The notes under the pieces are model-generated. The model ran no database searches. It was not told where the DNA came from and worked only from the letters and a program-made list of their open reading frames with translations. 64,000 nt of DNA from Tanypteryx hageni (taxonomy: Eukaryota; Arthropoda; Insecta; Odonata; Petaluridae), in the NCBI GenBank assembly GCA_028673005.1, contig CM054117.1:35170061-35234060 (forward strand). Direction: 5' to 3'. Below, piece by piece: positions 46,106 to 58,024 of this stretch (position 1 is the first letter of the stretch; every line of letters starts with the position of its first letter). Made by a program: the position numbers and the translations under genes.

Positions 46106-46536
46106 CGGTAAAAGTACGTAATCGGGAAATGTGTACATTTACCGGTAAATGTGCACATTTACCACCAAGCTCGGTAAATATAAGTTTAAGTTTCCAGAAA
46201 TACGTATTATCCGTACATTTCCCGGTAAATGTGCACTTTTACCGATGTGCCTTGGTAAATGTGGAAATACGTAAGAATGAGAAATTTTACACTTTAATAA
46301 TTACGTTAATTTATAATAAAAATCATCGAGGACTCGGCTCCACTGGTATATATTAAGATGAACGCTTTCCAACTCGAGGGGGGAACACAGTGAGCGTAAG
46401 GAGGAACCAAAAACACTTCGACTAACTTACCCAACCCGGTGGGGCCGAGTAAAATTTGCCTTCGTGTTCAAATTTAGTTTAGTTGTGCACATTTACCACG
46501 AAATTTACACTTTTACCGGACAACGCACATTTACCG
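46106..46536. mobile_element. Non-autonomous element with modular GGTAAATGT termini
   Basis: The left end (46106-46265) and right end (46485-46536) contain about ten copies of GGTAAA(T/A)GTGC or its complement, including the palindrome ACATTTACCGGTAAATGT (46134-46151). The first 35 bp of the left end align to the complement of the last 35 bp of the right end (GGTAAAAGTACGT versus GGTAAATGTGCGT, then GGGAAATGTGTA versus GGTAAAAGTGTA). There is no coding sequence and no convincing target duplication. The build resembles the Mutator-like element at 60.3 kb, but the module differs. Confidence 0.6.
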
Positions 46537-46539
46537 CAC

Positions 46540-49500
46540 TTGTAAACTGCGACAGATGTTCGCGAAGCTGGCATGAAACTTCTGCTAAGCGGCCATCGAC
46601 AAGTGCGAAGGAAAACGGTCGTTCAGAAAGGCGTCCGTTGGATAGAGGAAAATGTTAGGGAATCCTCTTTGAGAAAAATTGGTCGTTAACGGCGGTTGTT
46701 GCCAAGAGAAGTTTCGCCATATATGTACGAATATACGTGTAAGTGCCTGAGTGAGATTAGTTTTTAAAATTTTAGCATGTTTTATTCTTATCTATCCGAT
46801 ATTCAGTAAAAAAAACCCAAGGCGCATATCGCTGGATTCTGGAGAAAGTTCACAAAGTTCAGCGAGCAATCACAATCGCGAGTAAAATCGCATTTATACT
46901 ACCAGCGTTCCAAAGAATGGCCTTCAATGTTTTTTATAGTTGAAACTTTCTAAACGTCTAAAACCTGCATTACACCTTTTTTGGAATTAAACCACTCCTA
47001 AAATTTAGGATAAGGTCCGCTATATACATAGGTTAATATAAAAAAAACACATACGAGTTAAAACCGCGTAAGCAATGTCACAAAGAATGCAGCCAGCAAC
47101 ATAAAAAGGTCACACCGCCTGTCTTAATGAGACAACCTTATCTCGTGTACAATTCAACAGCCTCAGACTTTTTTGCTGTGGAATGAAACTATGAACATCT
47201 AATATTTTTTTTTAATTGTGGTTTTTATGATCAAAATTTTTGTATCATATCATATTTACGAATGGGCTAAGAGGGCTGAAACCCTGGAGCTCTGGAGAGA
47301 ACTCCATTTGACAAAACATTAAACATCACCATATTAAAAAATTATGTTAAAAGTAAAAATAAACAACATATATTGCATAAAGTATCCACTTTCGATCAAA
47401 AATATTTCCTCTTATATTTAGTTTATTTAACGTAGCTAGTGTTATATTGGCGTTTTATGTTTTTGGGTACGACTTTAAGAAAATAATGTTCTTGTATATT
47501 TGATATTTTTATTAACATCGTTTATGTTGAAGGCACCTAAGTGGCATTAGCCCTGGGCCCCCAACTTTCAACATTTGCCACTGCCTTCCTGTGTAACTAA
47601 GGACAATTTCACAAGGTTGGCTACTAGTTGAGGTAAATTTTGGTGTTAAGTAAAATACGATTAAATAACTTCTCTATTGAAAAGCAATATTGATATTGGT
47701 AAATTTTTGTGACATTTTTAAGGATAAAAATTATTATTTCGAAAAGAGAATTTATGGATGGAAATGCCTGAATACCTTTATCGATCCGGTATCCGACGTA
47801 GGCCATGCTCATTATTTAGAAACCCCAGTCCACGCGCTATATCCGGACCATATGAATTTCTATAAGACCTTCATACTCGTATGTTTTCCGGAAGGAGGTG
47901 CCGTTACTTATTATTTATGAAACCTTAACGATATTTTTGGAGTACTTGGATGCAATATATTTTTAATATCACACAATCAAAAAATTCTCAAAACTAGCTC
48001 GTTGGAAAGTAAACGCTGCTCGATTAATCATTTGAGAGGTCTTATGTGGCTCACATAAAGGATTATAAAGCCTCACGTGGCCCCTAAAGTAAATAATTGA
48101 GTGGCTCCTGGTTCAGAGGATAGCTAATCTTTACATATAAGAAGCACGTTCCATTTAAGATAATGCAATTATCCGACATTCACGCTCTCTAAAAGAGAGT
48201 AGAAATTTTTCGTGACTTACATTCTCAGTAATAGTAATTAAAGCAATCGGCTTATGCTGCATTCAATGAATAACAGAAAACGTTAGGCGGGACATGATTA
48301 CAGCGTATTATATGCTACCAAATTAATGAAACCTTCATCCATAAGCTAATTTTTTCCAGTTTTTATTGTGCTGGCCAAATTAAAAATTGCTCGTAATGTT
48401 TATTTGAGAATCGTGAACTACTATGGGTAAAGATGTTGCCAGGCAATTATTTCGAGAAATAAATAAAAGTTCACAAAATCTTAATCATTTCCAACCCATA
48501 ATCCCGTATCTTTCTCTTTACTGTTTAAAATCATCAGATTTTCTAAAAATTCGCCGTTTTATATCAATAATAAGATATGTTTGGAATAACAGTGATGATT
48601 ACGAAGAAAGTTCAGCTGGCAATACCAAAATTCCGCGAAAATCATGCAGGAAACTGATTAAATCACCTATCTGGCTTAATTTCATTTCCCGCTTCCCTTC
48701 GCAACTGCATCTCCGGAATGCGAAGCTTATATCTGTGATCATTCGGAGAAAATAATTACCATTTTTAGTGTAATTCTGCAGTTCTACAGTTCTGCTAATT
48801 ATCTCCATTCGGTGTATAAGCCGCTACCTCACGACTTTTTCATCCCATTTTATCTGTTAAAAAATCTTTCTTGCCTTTCCCTTTTCCTTGATTCAAATGA
48901 AACATACAACATGAGTAAATCCAAAATTCGATGAAAACGTTCAAATTTTTTCTAAGGTAAAATTTATGCAAATAGAATTGCATACAAATTCATTTGCTCA
49001 AAATTCCAAGCACATTTTTGAAACTTTTCGACCAACGTTCGTCATGATAGCCACAGTAAAAAGTGCATTCAGCTAATAAAATGTCATATCCTTTTAATAA
49101 TTATATCTTCTACGGTGGCATTCTTACGCGCATTAGTGTTTACCCCATAAATATTTATCTACCTGCATTCGTTTTTTTAATTCCAACAATTTTCACGTAT
49201 TAAGTGCAGTTTTTACACCTTACAAAATTAAAATGCACGTACGTATGGTAGATTAAGCGAGTCCATATACTCCCCTTTAAATCCATTAATAAAAAACGAA
49301 TAACGAGATGTAGATTTTTTAACTATGTTAATATTATACGACTAAACCAATTAGCTTATGATATTTTCATCACTTACTCCACCGATTTTGATACTATGAA
49401 AATTGTTAGAAAATTGCCCCTCGTATGATTTTCTCTTGTTAAGTTTTTGAGAATTTGATAAAATACTTTTTCGCTGATGACGGCCTAATCTAATAACTTC

Positions 49501-50450
49501 GTGAAGTTATTACATGATTGTGAGACGATACTTCTAATAAATATTCAAGATCTTTTACGTCTTTAAAAATTAAAAAAGTATTTGTGAAAAAATATACCTT
49601 CACGTCTTTTGATAGGGATTTCATTTACATCGATATAATTCCTGCAACTATGTGAAGATTTACCTCGGAGATTACACAATTTCTTTCCGTAATTACTCTA
49701 TAAGAACTGTAAGATACTAAATACTGATAATAATTGTACTCAGTCTCTACACCGATAGGTAATGCCGTGGTTGATATTCAAGTACCTATAAAGCATTACC
49801 GACACTGTCCTGTTGAAGCTACGATGATACAAATGACATGCTATAAAACATTTTCAATAACTAGAGTTGAAACAAAATATTAAGATTCGATATTTCTTAA
49901 CGATATATGCGAGATTTTTCCTTTTTTTAGTACCAATTCTAACAAAGGTTTGCTGATTCTATGTAGTGTTGTTATCAGTAGGTACAGTAGTAATGTTGTT
50001 ATCAGTAGGTACATCCAAATTTTCTGATGCGATGCGTAAAATATGGATGGCGAAAAAAGAAGACAAGGAATCACGAAAGAGAATAAAGAATTAGAAGTTA
50101 CCAAGGAATTGGCGGGAAAATATTGAGTGACTTATATGAAAAAATTTAAAATTCCAAGACCATCTCCCGAATATAGTGAAAGCTTGACGCGTAACAGGAA
50201 TTTCCACTTTTTCCATTCGCAGTTTTAGCGGGAAGCTTTACCTGCTTTTAATTCCAAGAGTATAAAGCGCCGTTCACGGAGAGATATGCGAGTGATAATA
50301 TTTTCAATATAATACTATCGGTTTTTCATTCAATAAACAGGAATGCAAGTTTCAAACAGAAAGAAGCCGAAAATAAATAATTTTTTCGTTCAAACTTCCG
50401 CCGGAGAGAAACAATCGAAAATGAAGCATAAAAAAATGAACATTCTCACT
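46540..50450. other. Putative intron 1, distal part
   Basis: No element recognised. A 110-codon ORF at 48423-48755 (plus) has no motif and its codon use looks AT-driven. Confidence 0.45.
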
Positions 50451-50453
50451 TAC

Positions 50454-50502
50454 CTTGCGATAATATGATTGAGCACACGGCAAGGAGCACTTTTATGTTC
50501 AT
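50454..50502 (-). CDS. Candidate exon 1: signal peptide (start codon to donor)
   Basis: The minus strand reads ATG at 50502-50500, then MNIKVLLAVCSIILSQ, then a G and a strong donor GTAAGTGAG at 50453. This is a typical signal-peptide exon: short basic N-end, hydrophobic core, small residues near the cleavage site. It ends in phase 1. Lipase exon 2 begins with two bases (GA) that need a phase-1 donor, giving Gly-Trp at the junction. Strand, phase and function all fit, so this may be lipase exon 1 with a 38.3 kb intron. It could instead belong to another secreted-protein gene whose next exon was not found between 12.1 and 50.4 kb. Confidence 0.45.
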
Positions 50503-50584
50503 GTTTGCCTTTCCCGACCCGCGACGAACTTTTGAAAAAAAAAACAACTAAACTAAAACGTAAAAATTTGATGCAATCGACCTG

Positions 50585-50640
50585 TGCTACCTTGGACACC
50601 AATCTGATCTATACCTTTTATTCCCGGAGCAAAGGGAAGC
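50585..50640 (-). promoter_or_regulatory. Possible core promoter of the signal-peptide exon
   Basis: On the minus strand, AATAAAAGG (50622-50614) is TATA-like and lies about 115 bp upstream of the ATG. A TCAGAT initiator-like hexamer (50607-50602) follows, but it is closer than the usual 30 bp. The region just upstream (50.75-50.98 kb) is unusually CpG-rich for this window. Both motifs are weak alone. Their value is the position before a good signal-peptide exon. Confidence 0.25.
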
Positions 50641-50959
50641 GTAGAAAATCGACGGTGTTGTTGGAAGTACTGATATATGTATGTAGCTCGCTCCGATTAT
50701 TTTCCCAGCCTGAACCGACTTATGAGACGTTCTTGTTTTTTTTCTCCTTTGATTTAAGGTGAGTAAGCGGGAGCCGAGAGCGACCGGAACTTCTGCAGTA
50801 GCGGGCCGGGAGGCACTGCAGCGCTGCCGGAGGTTTTCGCACCCAATAAATTACGACTCCCTCCGATCAATCGACGTACAGCTAAGGAGGATCGTTTTGG
50901 TGAGTCTGCCGTTCCAGGAACTCCATGGAAATGCACTCGCGCGTTCCTCCGATTCCAGT

Positions 50960-51070
50960 CAACGTACCTCTCCATCTTTCTCCCCTACCTCCCTCTCTCT
51001 CCCCTGCCTCCCTCTCTCTCTCTCTATCTATCCTCCTCCTCTCTCCCCCTCCACCGTTTCCCTCTCCTTC
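50960..51070. repeat. Pyrimidine-rich (CCCTCTCT) tract
   Basis: CTCCCTCTCTCTCC units and a CTATCTATC run, about 460 bp upstream of the signal-peptide ATG on its strand (where it reads GA-rich). GAGA-type tracts often occur in arthropod promoters; a role here is only possible. Confidence 0.75.
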
Positions 51071-51149
51071 GAACTTCCCATCCTGCGCCCACAGCTCCAA
51101 AAAAACCAGTCCCTCATAAACACTTTCCAACGTCTCGTTTTGTAAGTGA

Positions 51150-53339
51150 GGTCACGAAAGGTTTTATTTGCCCTTCCACCGATTCCCTTGGTGAGAAATA
51201 AATATGGCCCAATTAAAGGCGGGATGTCATTATGTCATGCGTTTCCTCGTTCAAAAACAGTAAAAAAAACGCGCGAGAAATCGTTATTGGGTCGTGTTTC
51301 TCTTTCGAACGGATATTATTCGAGTTTCGGAAACCGTAATTGAAGATTTTCCTCGTGTTTGGGATCTCCGGAGCCGCAATGAAATTTGGCTAGCCGCGAT
51401 CCAAAATTTTAGGCCCGACCGCGATGTGTTCTCGCAGCCAGATCACGGTTTTTGCGCGAGAAATATTTGCAATAGGTCGCCCGTTCCCGCCCAATGCCTC
51501 GTTCCTCTCTATATATGTCCGACTTTTACGAAATGTGCTTGTAACTGAATCGTCTTATGAGTGTGTGTGTGTTTCAAGCAAAACAAATCTACAGTGTCTT
51601 TCTCCGAGATTCACGACAATCTTGGAAACACCAGGCGCGCATTTCGGTTATCAAGCAGCCACCATAGGTGGCGCTTCGTTGATAATTCTTTTTTGAATTG
51701 AAACTAAAGCTTTTCTTAAAAAGTTTAATGAATAAAATCAATAAATCAGTGGCAAGCAAACTACGACTCGCGTAGTTTTGATGAATATATGATCTGTGGT
51801 ACACATGTAATACGTGCAGATAAAAAGGTTTCTTTGGCAATGCAAAACCATAAAGTTACTGCTCTCACGGTCGATTCAAAACGCTGGTGGCACAAAATCA
51901 TGAGACGATGAAAGAGTCACTGGAATGGGCTTAATTAAAATTTAGGCAGCAGCATTTGAGGGAAGACCGTTTAGATAAGACATGTATAAGCAATTTAACA
52001 CTAGGACGATTCAAAGGGATAAAAGAACTGGAACTCGGAAAATTAACGAATTCACGTTGGCCACAGGAGTTGAAATATTTAAAAGCTATTTTGAAGGAAT
52101 TGATGGGGCAGATTTGGATTCCGTTCATTAATATTTGAAGATAATTCATTTATAAGCCTGCGCGATGTAATAATTAGAAAGTTCGAGGCAACCAATACGA
52201 AAACACTAATTTGCGCATATTCGTCTATTACGCGGGACGCACAGACGCTTGGGTATGTAAGAGGCCTGCCCAAAGAATTCATCAATTTCTCTTATTAATC
52301 GGTGTTAAAACCAAATGAGAGCGAATCTTCCTTTTATTTTTGTGTGTTTGTAAACGACAATTGTTCAAAGGACGACCTTTTTACGTCCATTAGACTTGAT
52401 CACTATAGAATTTGACGAAAAGAATTAGAAATGTAATCCTCTCCAGCAATGTTTCTTAAAACTGCCTATAACTTACGGATAAAACTCGAAAGTTCTCACT
52501 CTTGAGAAAGTCCAGCAATTGGAAATTTCTCCTCAGTAAACGCTTATGCAATTCGCAGAATTGTGGAGTCTTGACTTTAATTGCTGTGGAATACACTTAA
52601 TGAATCCCACGCGCATTACTCTTATGCAGGTAAGGATAGCATTAGACGTTACAAAGGTAAAGCCCGGGTTGGTCCGTACGGGACAAACATCTTCCCGTTA
52701 GGAGAGCTCCTTTTGAGATGCTAAACGCGTCCGATGAAAAGACTGTGTTCCAAGAGCGAGTGAGGTTGTGCGAGGGAGCGCCTACGAGAGATATAGATAG
52801 AGAGAGAGAGAGAGAATGCACGCCAGAGTGAAAGAGGCAGAGCGAGCAATGTGAAGGGTCGACGACTACAAAGATCGCAAATATATCTTCATGTATGTAG
52901 GTAGCAATTTTATCCGGTATCATAAAAAAACCGATTGGTGAGTTCTTATTTTTCGAGGAGAGGGACGTAGATTAAATGATAATAAAGAGAAGGGGTCTCA
53001 AACAGGGTTGTAGGCGAAGGTATACGGCGGTATACACCGTATGCCAACTGCTATTTTCGAATGGTTATAGTATATCCTCTGCTTCGAAAGATCTAAAACT
53101 GTTAAAATCATTCGAATGATCCCAAACTACTAATTTCTCTCGAGACATCCGATTCTGAGATATTCCGACTACTAATGTTTCGAATGATATTAATATAATC
53201 GAATGAATCGATCATGATCTCTCGATTATGCCCATCATTAGTCATAGTATTGACTGTGAAGCAGGAAAGCTATCGAGTCAGTCATTTCTCTCTAGATTTT
53301 GTGCCAGAAATATAACATCTCTATTTCTTTAAAAAACAA
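51150..53339. other. Upstream region, unassigned
   Basis: Small ORFs only. The GTATACGGCGGTATACACCG palindrome near 53020 may lie at the left edge of the hAT pseudogene. Confidence 0.4.
52796..52816. repeat. (GA)n microsatellite
   Basis: GATAGATAGAGAGAGAGAGA. A second short (GA)n run is at 60109-60126. Confidence 0.85.
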
Positions 53340-55445
53340 ACCCCGTTTTTAATATGGATCATTGGTTAAAGAGTGGAAGTTTATTTAACATGAGAAAATC
53401 AAAAAATAATGAAGTACCCATTGATAAAAAGAGATAATTCTCACGAGAAATTGAAATATCTTATACAATTACATCAGTGGCTTCCAATAGTGGCACTAGC
53501 GTTTAACAATCTAATAAAACATGGCCAGAGGTGTGGAGTGATTTCCAATGTTTAGAATTTAAAGAGAAATATACGTGGCTTATAAGTTCAAACGGCAAAC
53601 TTGGATGTGATTTTTGTTCATCTACGAAAACCATTGGAGTTACTAAACGGGAAAGATTGCGTATTTCTGAATAACGGAGTAAATGTTTAATTGAATCGAC
53701 TGGAAAATATCGTGCAAGTAAATTATCAAATTTATGTAATAAAATTAAAAAGCATGTTGAATCGAAAGGTCACACAACTAAAAACTACTAACAAAAAGAA
53801 TAAAATCAATAGGCCAAAAGGAACATTTACAAGAATGCGTACTAAATCGTAAAGAAAAATAGGCAGTTTTATGATCACGAAGACATTATTAAATTGCAAC
53901 AGATAAATGGAATAAATCTTGGTACCATTCCCCATTCTCGATATTCTGCAACAAATATCATAAAACATAGCGAATGAAATGAGAATTCAAACGAATCGTT
54001 TCTTTAAATTCAACGCTGAGTGTCCTTATGGATGAATCTACTAGTTTTAGTAATAAAGCAACTAATAATTTATCTAAAAGCGTGTGTTTCTGATAACCAG
54101 TATATATTTTTCTTGATCTTTGTGTATCGAAGTCTCAATATTCTGAAGTTATCGAAAACACTCTCTTGCAAACTTTGGAAAAGTATGGTTTCTACAAGGA
54201 ATATTTAAGAAGAAACTGGATTGCAATTGCTACAGATGTAGCCAGCGTAATGGTAGACAAATATTCTGGTGTTGTAACTCGATTGCGACAGAAATAGCTA
54301 CAAATTTTTTACATGGCACTCTTTTAAACACAGGCTAGAATTGTCTGCATCCGATGTAATCAAAGATGTACGGGGATTAGATCATTTTGAATCCTTTGTA
54401 AAACAAACTTTATAGTTTGTAAAATCAATCCCCTAAACAAACTCGTGTTTTACAGAATGTTTGTAGTCAACTTCGGTTGCAGTTCCTCAAAATAGGGCGA
54501 GTTCTTGGAATTCGTTGGGTTTCCAGCAGTTTCAAGCCAGTAAAAATCTATATGGACTTCGTATGACGCTCTTCATTACCACTTTGTAACCTCTTGTGAA
54601 GATCCTAATTTCAAACCATCTTTTATTGGACTAAAGAAAAGATTTGAATGTCCAGAATTTATTTTAGATTTGGGACTAATGAACGATGTTCTCCAAGAAC
54701 TGTCCTTATTGTCTACTGAACTCCAGTTTGGAACAACAACATTGCCAAGAACTGAACATCTGATTAACAGAACGATAAGAATCATTGAGAGTTATAAGGA
54801 TAATCCTGAAGAAAAACTCGATTAGCTGTAGAAGCTAACAAAAAATTAATGTTTACAAACATTTCTCTGGTGAACAATGACAAAATTGTACCTATCGAAC
54901 AAAAACAATTTCTTCAAAGTATTGTTGATAGGATAAAATCAAGACTTGGTTTAGATTCCAACATTGAAAATGATCAACTACTTAAAGACAATTCTATTAT
55001 AGATCCAACAAAAATAAACCCAGGTGACGTTCGCTATGGAGAAATGGAGGTAAGAAGAATATGTAGACGCTTTTATATTAACGAAATGGAAGTCATTTAA
55101 GGATTAAAGGACTATACTGAAAATGTTGAAGTTGAACCTAAAAAATTAAATTCGGTGTTTAGAGAAATTTCTACACTACCTTGCATAATAGTTGAATGTG
55201 AACGGGGTTTCAGCCTAATGAACAACATTATTACGTGCAACATTATCAATAGAATATGTGTCTAATTTAATGTTTATAAACTGCAGTAGAACAATTTAAT
55301 CCAGAAGGGTATGTGAAATCATGGCTAGTACAAAATCATTGTTCATCGATGGACACTGAGTCAAGAGTTTGTTCTAATAATGAAAACAATTATAAAGATA
55401 CGTCTCGTCAATCCCTGCGGAATGTATTTCTGAAAAAATAAAAGT
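53340..55445 (+). pseudogene. hAT transposase pseudogene, KIAA1586 type (copy 1)
   Basis: In order on the plus strand: MDHWLKSGSLF (53354), GKLGCDFCSSTKTIGV, KHVESKGHTTKN (zinc-finger region), LNSTLSVLMDESTSFSNKAT (first catalytic Asp region, about 54007), WIAIATDVASVMVDKYSGVV, HSFKHRLELSASDVI, EFILDLGLMNDVLQELSLLS, and near 55190 IVECERGFSLMNNI and EQFNPEGYVKSWL, the hAT dimerisation tail. More than eight stops and frameshifts break it. It is almost full length for the family. No paired termini were found. Confidence 0.85.
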
Positions 55446-55679
55446 GAAACTAAAATTGAACATAATCTTTAAAATTATTAATGTTATTATTCTTATTATA
55501 CGGTCTAAATTCGTTCATATGCAGATGCGATTATAAAGTTATATTTTTTCATTTAATGTTTTGTATACATCTTTACATTTAGCGTTGAATTAAAACATTA
55601 CAGTTATTTACTTTTTTGTATGAAACCTTCCTTTACATTTTACTTTTACGGTATACCCTCTGCTTTTTTTTTACGACTA

Positions 55680-55850
55680 CAGCTCTGCTCTCAAACTGCG
55701 GTTCGCGGGCCGCATGCGGCCCACCAGTTCATAAGGGGCATTCCACTCATTGATTTATATCTACTGCAAGTAGATGACGTCCCCCTCACTGATTTACATC
55801 TGATGCAAGTAGATGGAAAGTAAAGCGTGGACACAGTGGCGGATCCAAGG
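55680..55850. mobile_element. hAT-like termini and a short tandem duplication
   Basis: CAGCTCTGCTCTCAAACTGC then GCGGGCCGCATGCGGCCCACC is a typical hAT start (55680). A two-copy repeat of about 42 bp follows (TGATTTA(T/C)ATCT...GCAAGTAGATG), then another hAT-like start, CAGTGGCGGATCCAAGG, at 55834. No paired ends. Confidence 0.4.
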
Positions 55851-55919
55851 GGAGAGAGAATCGCATTTTTAATGGGGCAGAAACATGGACGCTAAGGAAA
55901 ATGATTGAAATATGTACTA

Positions 55920-56795
55920 CAGCCTTCCCTCGTTAGACGAACTTAATTCGTTCCACGAAAACTGTTCGTTAGGCGAAAACTCGTAAAACGAAAATTATTT
56001 TCCCATTACTTCCTATGTAAACAATCTGATCCGGCCACCCCATGACTTTCTCTATACCTGTAATATTTCTAAAAATTCCAAATAGGTTACACAATAAAAA
56101 GTATTTAAATAAACCGAGAAAATTTTAGACTTAACAAAGAACAGAAATTAATTCAAACCATAGCCTTTTGATATTGGGTATAGCCACAAAGCTCCAACAA
56201 TTAAGAAACTATAAAGGAGCGTTACTAAGACGTAACTAAGCGCCAATTGTTAACAACAGTTTTCGGTAGGTGGCGTGGTGGTGGCAGCTAAAATATTTAG
56301 TTTTTAAGATGCCTCTTAAACAAAGCATTATATGGGGTAATATTTCAAACAAAGGTTGTAGAAAATAAAATTTCCTACAGCATTTATTCCAGTATATTTT
56401 TCCATACATCACATATTAAAGCAAATATTTCAAAATAACTGATAATTGACAAGAGTAAACACCCACTTCCGGCTGACACATTCTTACCAAAAACTAATCA
56501 GTTCCTTTCCCTTTAACAAAAATGTTAAATATAAAATTTCGCGCTTACCTGATTAATATTTTTTGAGTTAGAGCACCCACAAAAAACTGCCGCACGCAGA
56601 CATCGAGAAAATGGTCAAAACGTGTCCAGAAAAATGCAATCTGACGAACTTGACCGTGCTTTCCGAACTTTCCCGGAGCGGATAGAGCACGTATAAGCAA
56701 TAATTTATTCGCAAATCGAAAAATAATTATGAAATTGCTCAGTTCGTATAAGCAAAAACTCGTAAAACGGAAGTTCGTAAAACGAGGGAAGGCTG
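55920..56795. mobile_element. pogo/Tigger-like MITE with TA duplication
   Basis: Inverted ends CAGCCTTCCCTCGTTAGACG and CAGCCTTCCCTCGTTTTACG, then a shared CGAACTT. TA lies on both sides (55918-55919 and 56796-56797). The subterminal region repeats CTCGTAAAACG. Most of the interior is R4. It sits in a LINE 3' fragment. Confidence 0.82.
56029..56635 (-). repeat. Repeat family R, copy R4 (inside a pogo-like MITE)
   Basis: Reverse orientation copy with CACGTTTTGACC, GGAAGTGGGTGTTTACTC, TTTAAGAGGCATCTTAAAAA and ACGCTCCTTTATAG. The terminal hairpin is decayed. The MITE's two halves lie on either side. Confidence 0.8.
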
Positions 56796-57156
56796 TACTT
56801 GGAAATCTTCAAAATGTGGACATGGGGAAGAATTCTGAAGGTAAAATGAACAGATAGGATGAAAAACGAGGAAGTAATAAGTGGAATAAGAGAGAAGCGA
56901 ATGATTATACAGACTATAATAAAGAGAAAGGCGAACTTGATTGGATATAACCCGAGGAGAGAGAGAGAGGATGATTCAAGACGTTTTAGAAATTGGAAGG
57001 AAAAAGAGAAAGAGGCAGAAAAAGATTCCAGCTGGTAGACGACTTGACATGGAAATAGACCTATCAAGACATTAAGAAGACTGCGGAAAATAGGAGTATG
57101 AGCAAAACCAGGTTTAACCAAAAATCTGTCTACGAGCAGACCTCCTATGATAATGA

Positions 57157-57245
57157 TACGTTTGTTTGTTTGTTTGTATGGAATTTCTGGCTAATCAACC
57201 TCTCGTTATATTAACCCCATTACTCCTTCCACACCGAACACACTA
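57157..57245 (-). repeat. SINE family A 3' fragment with (CAAA)n tail
   Basis: GTTTGTTTGTTTGTATGG followed by GGCTAATCAACCTCTCG and CTCCTTCCACACCGAACACAC. Only the last part of the body and the tail survive. Confidence 0.7.
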
Positions 57246-57902
57246 TGATGATACGTAGTACGTATGTACACAGAGGAAGTATTGTAATCGCGAAAAAATT
57301 GTATTTCTAGATTTTGATGGAAATGCATGTTTTAGGTGTCCCTGATTCCAAAAAGTGGTTTTCACCAAGCCGTCTGTCAGTGGCGTAATAGTATATGAAA
57401 ATAAATATATTTCCAAATTCTTGTTTAATGAGTTGCTATTACGTTTAATAACTTGAACAGTATTATTTTTTTAAATAATGTATGTTTATATAATGACTTA
57501 TACTCGGTACTATTTTAGGCATGTCTGTTTTTAAGTCATAAGATTAAATCATTTAGGTATAAATTATTTTTGATGATTTCCTTTTTTAATTAGCCCTCGG
57601 CAATTGCAGGAGCAAAATGTAATAAATAAAATATCCCAAATTGCACATAAAAAGTTAACCGAGTATGTTTCGGGCATGTAGTATTTTTCTTGATCGTTTT
57701 ATTCGTACTAATCAATATACATACATAAGCGTGTATAGGTGGTCCTGAAGTCTAACATTTAAGATTAAAATGCCAATTGTCTGATATTTGAGATGTTATG
57801 CAATATCTCGATATATTTATGGCCCAATTTTAAAATAATATGCCGAAAATAAAGTTAACGTCTTTTAAAAATTATTTGTAAATGACATTTTTCATGCAAG
57901 TT

Positions 57903-57965
57903 TTCTTAGCGTCCATGTTTCTGCCCCATACAAAGCCATAGTCCATACAAGTACGTGTATGAGAA
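57903..57965 (-). pseudogene. Short LINE fragment, reverse orientation
   Basis: The minus strand reads CTATGGCTTTGTATGGGGCA then GAAACATGGACGCTAAG, encoding the MALYGAETWTLR part of the same LINE tail found at 21.45 and 55.87 kb. Confidence 0.65.
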
Positions 57966-58001
57966 AGTAAAACAGTATATTTATGTTCCAATCAAACATT
58001 A

Positions 58002-58024
58002 TTATATATATATATATGCATATA
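58002..58024. repeat. (AT)n microsatellite
   Basis: TTATATATATATATATGCAT, 23 bp. Confidence 0.8.

Larger units (their letters stand above)
55870..57115 (+). pseudogene. RTE-type LINE C-terminal fragment (interrupted by a MITE)
   Basis: Left part 55870-55919 reads NGAETWTLRKM; right part from 56798 reads LEIFKMWTWGRILKVK then TDRMKNEEV and EKRMIIQT. The LYGAETWTLRK...WRRMLKI.WTDR..NEEVL block is the C-terminal tail of RTE/BovB-type endonuclease-reverse transcriptase proteins. Several stops. The MITE duplicates TA at the junction. Confidence 0.8.

Noticed and set aside
50754..51145. ORFs of 128, 82 and 73 codons near the signal-peptide exon
   Set aside because: Low-complexity Pro/Ser/Leu runs from the CT tract, on both strands, without splice or domain support.
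52990..53045. Left terminus of the 53 kb hAT
   Set aside because: CAGGGTTGTAGGCG and the palindrome nearby are suggestive, but no matching right end or 8-bp duplication could be paired with it.
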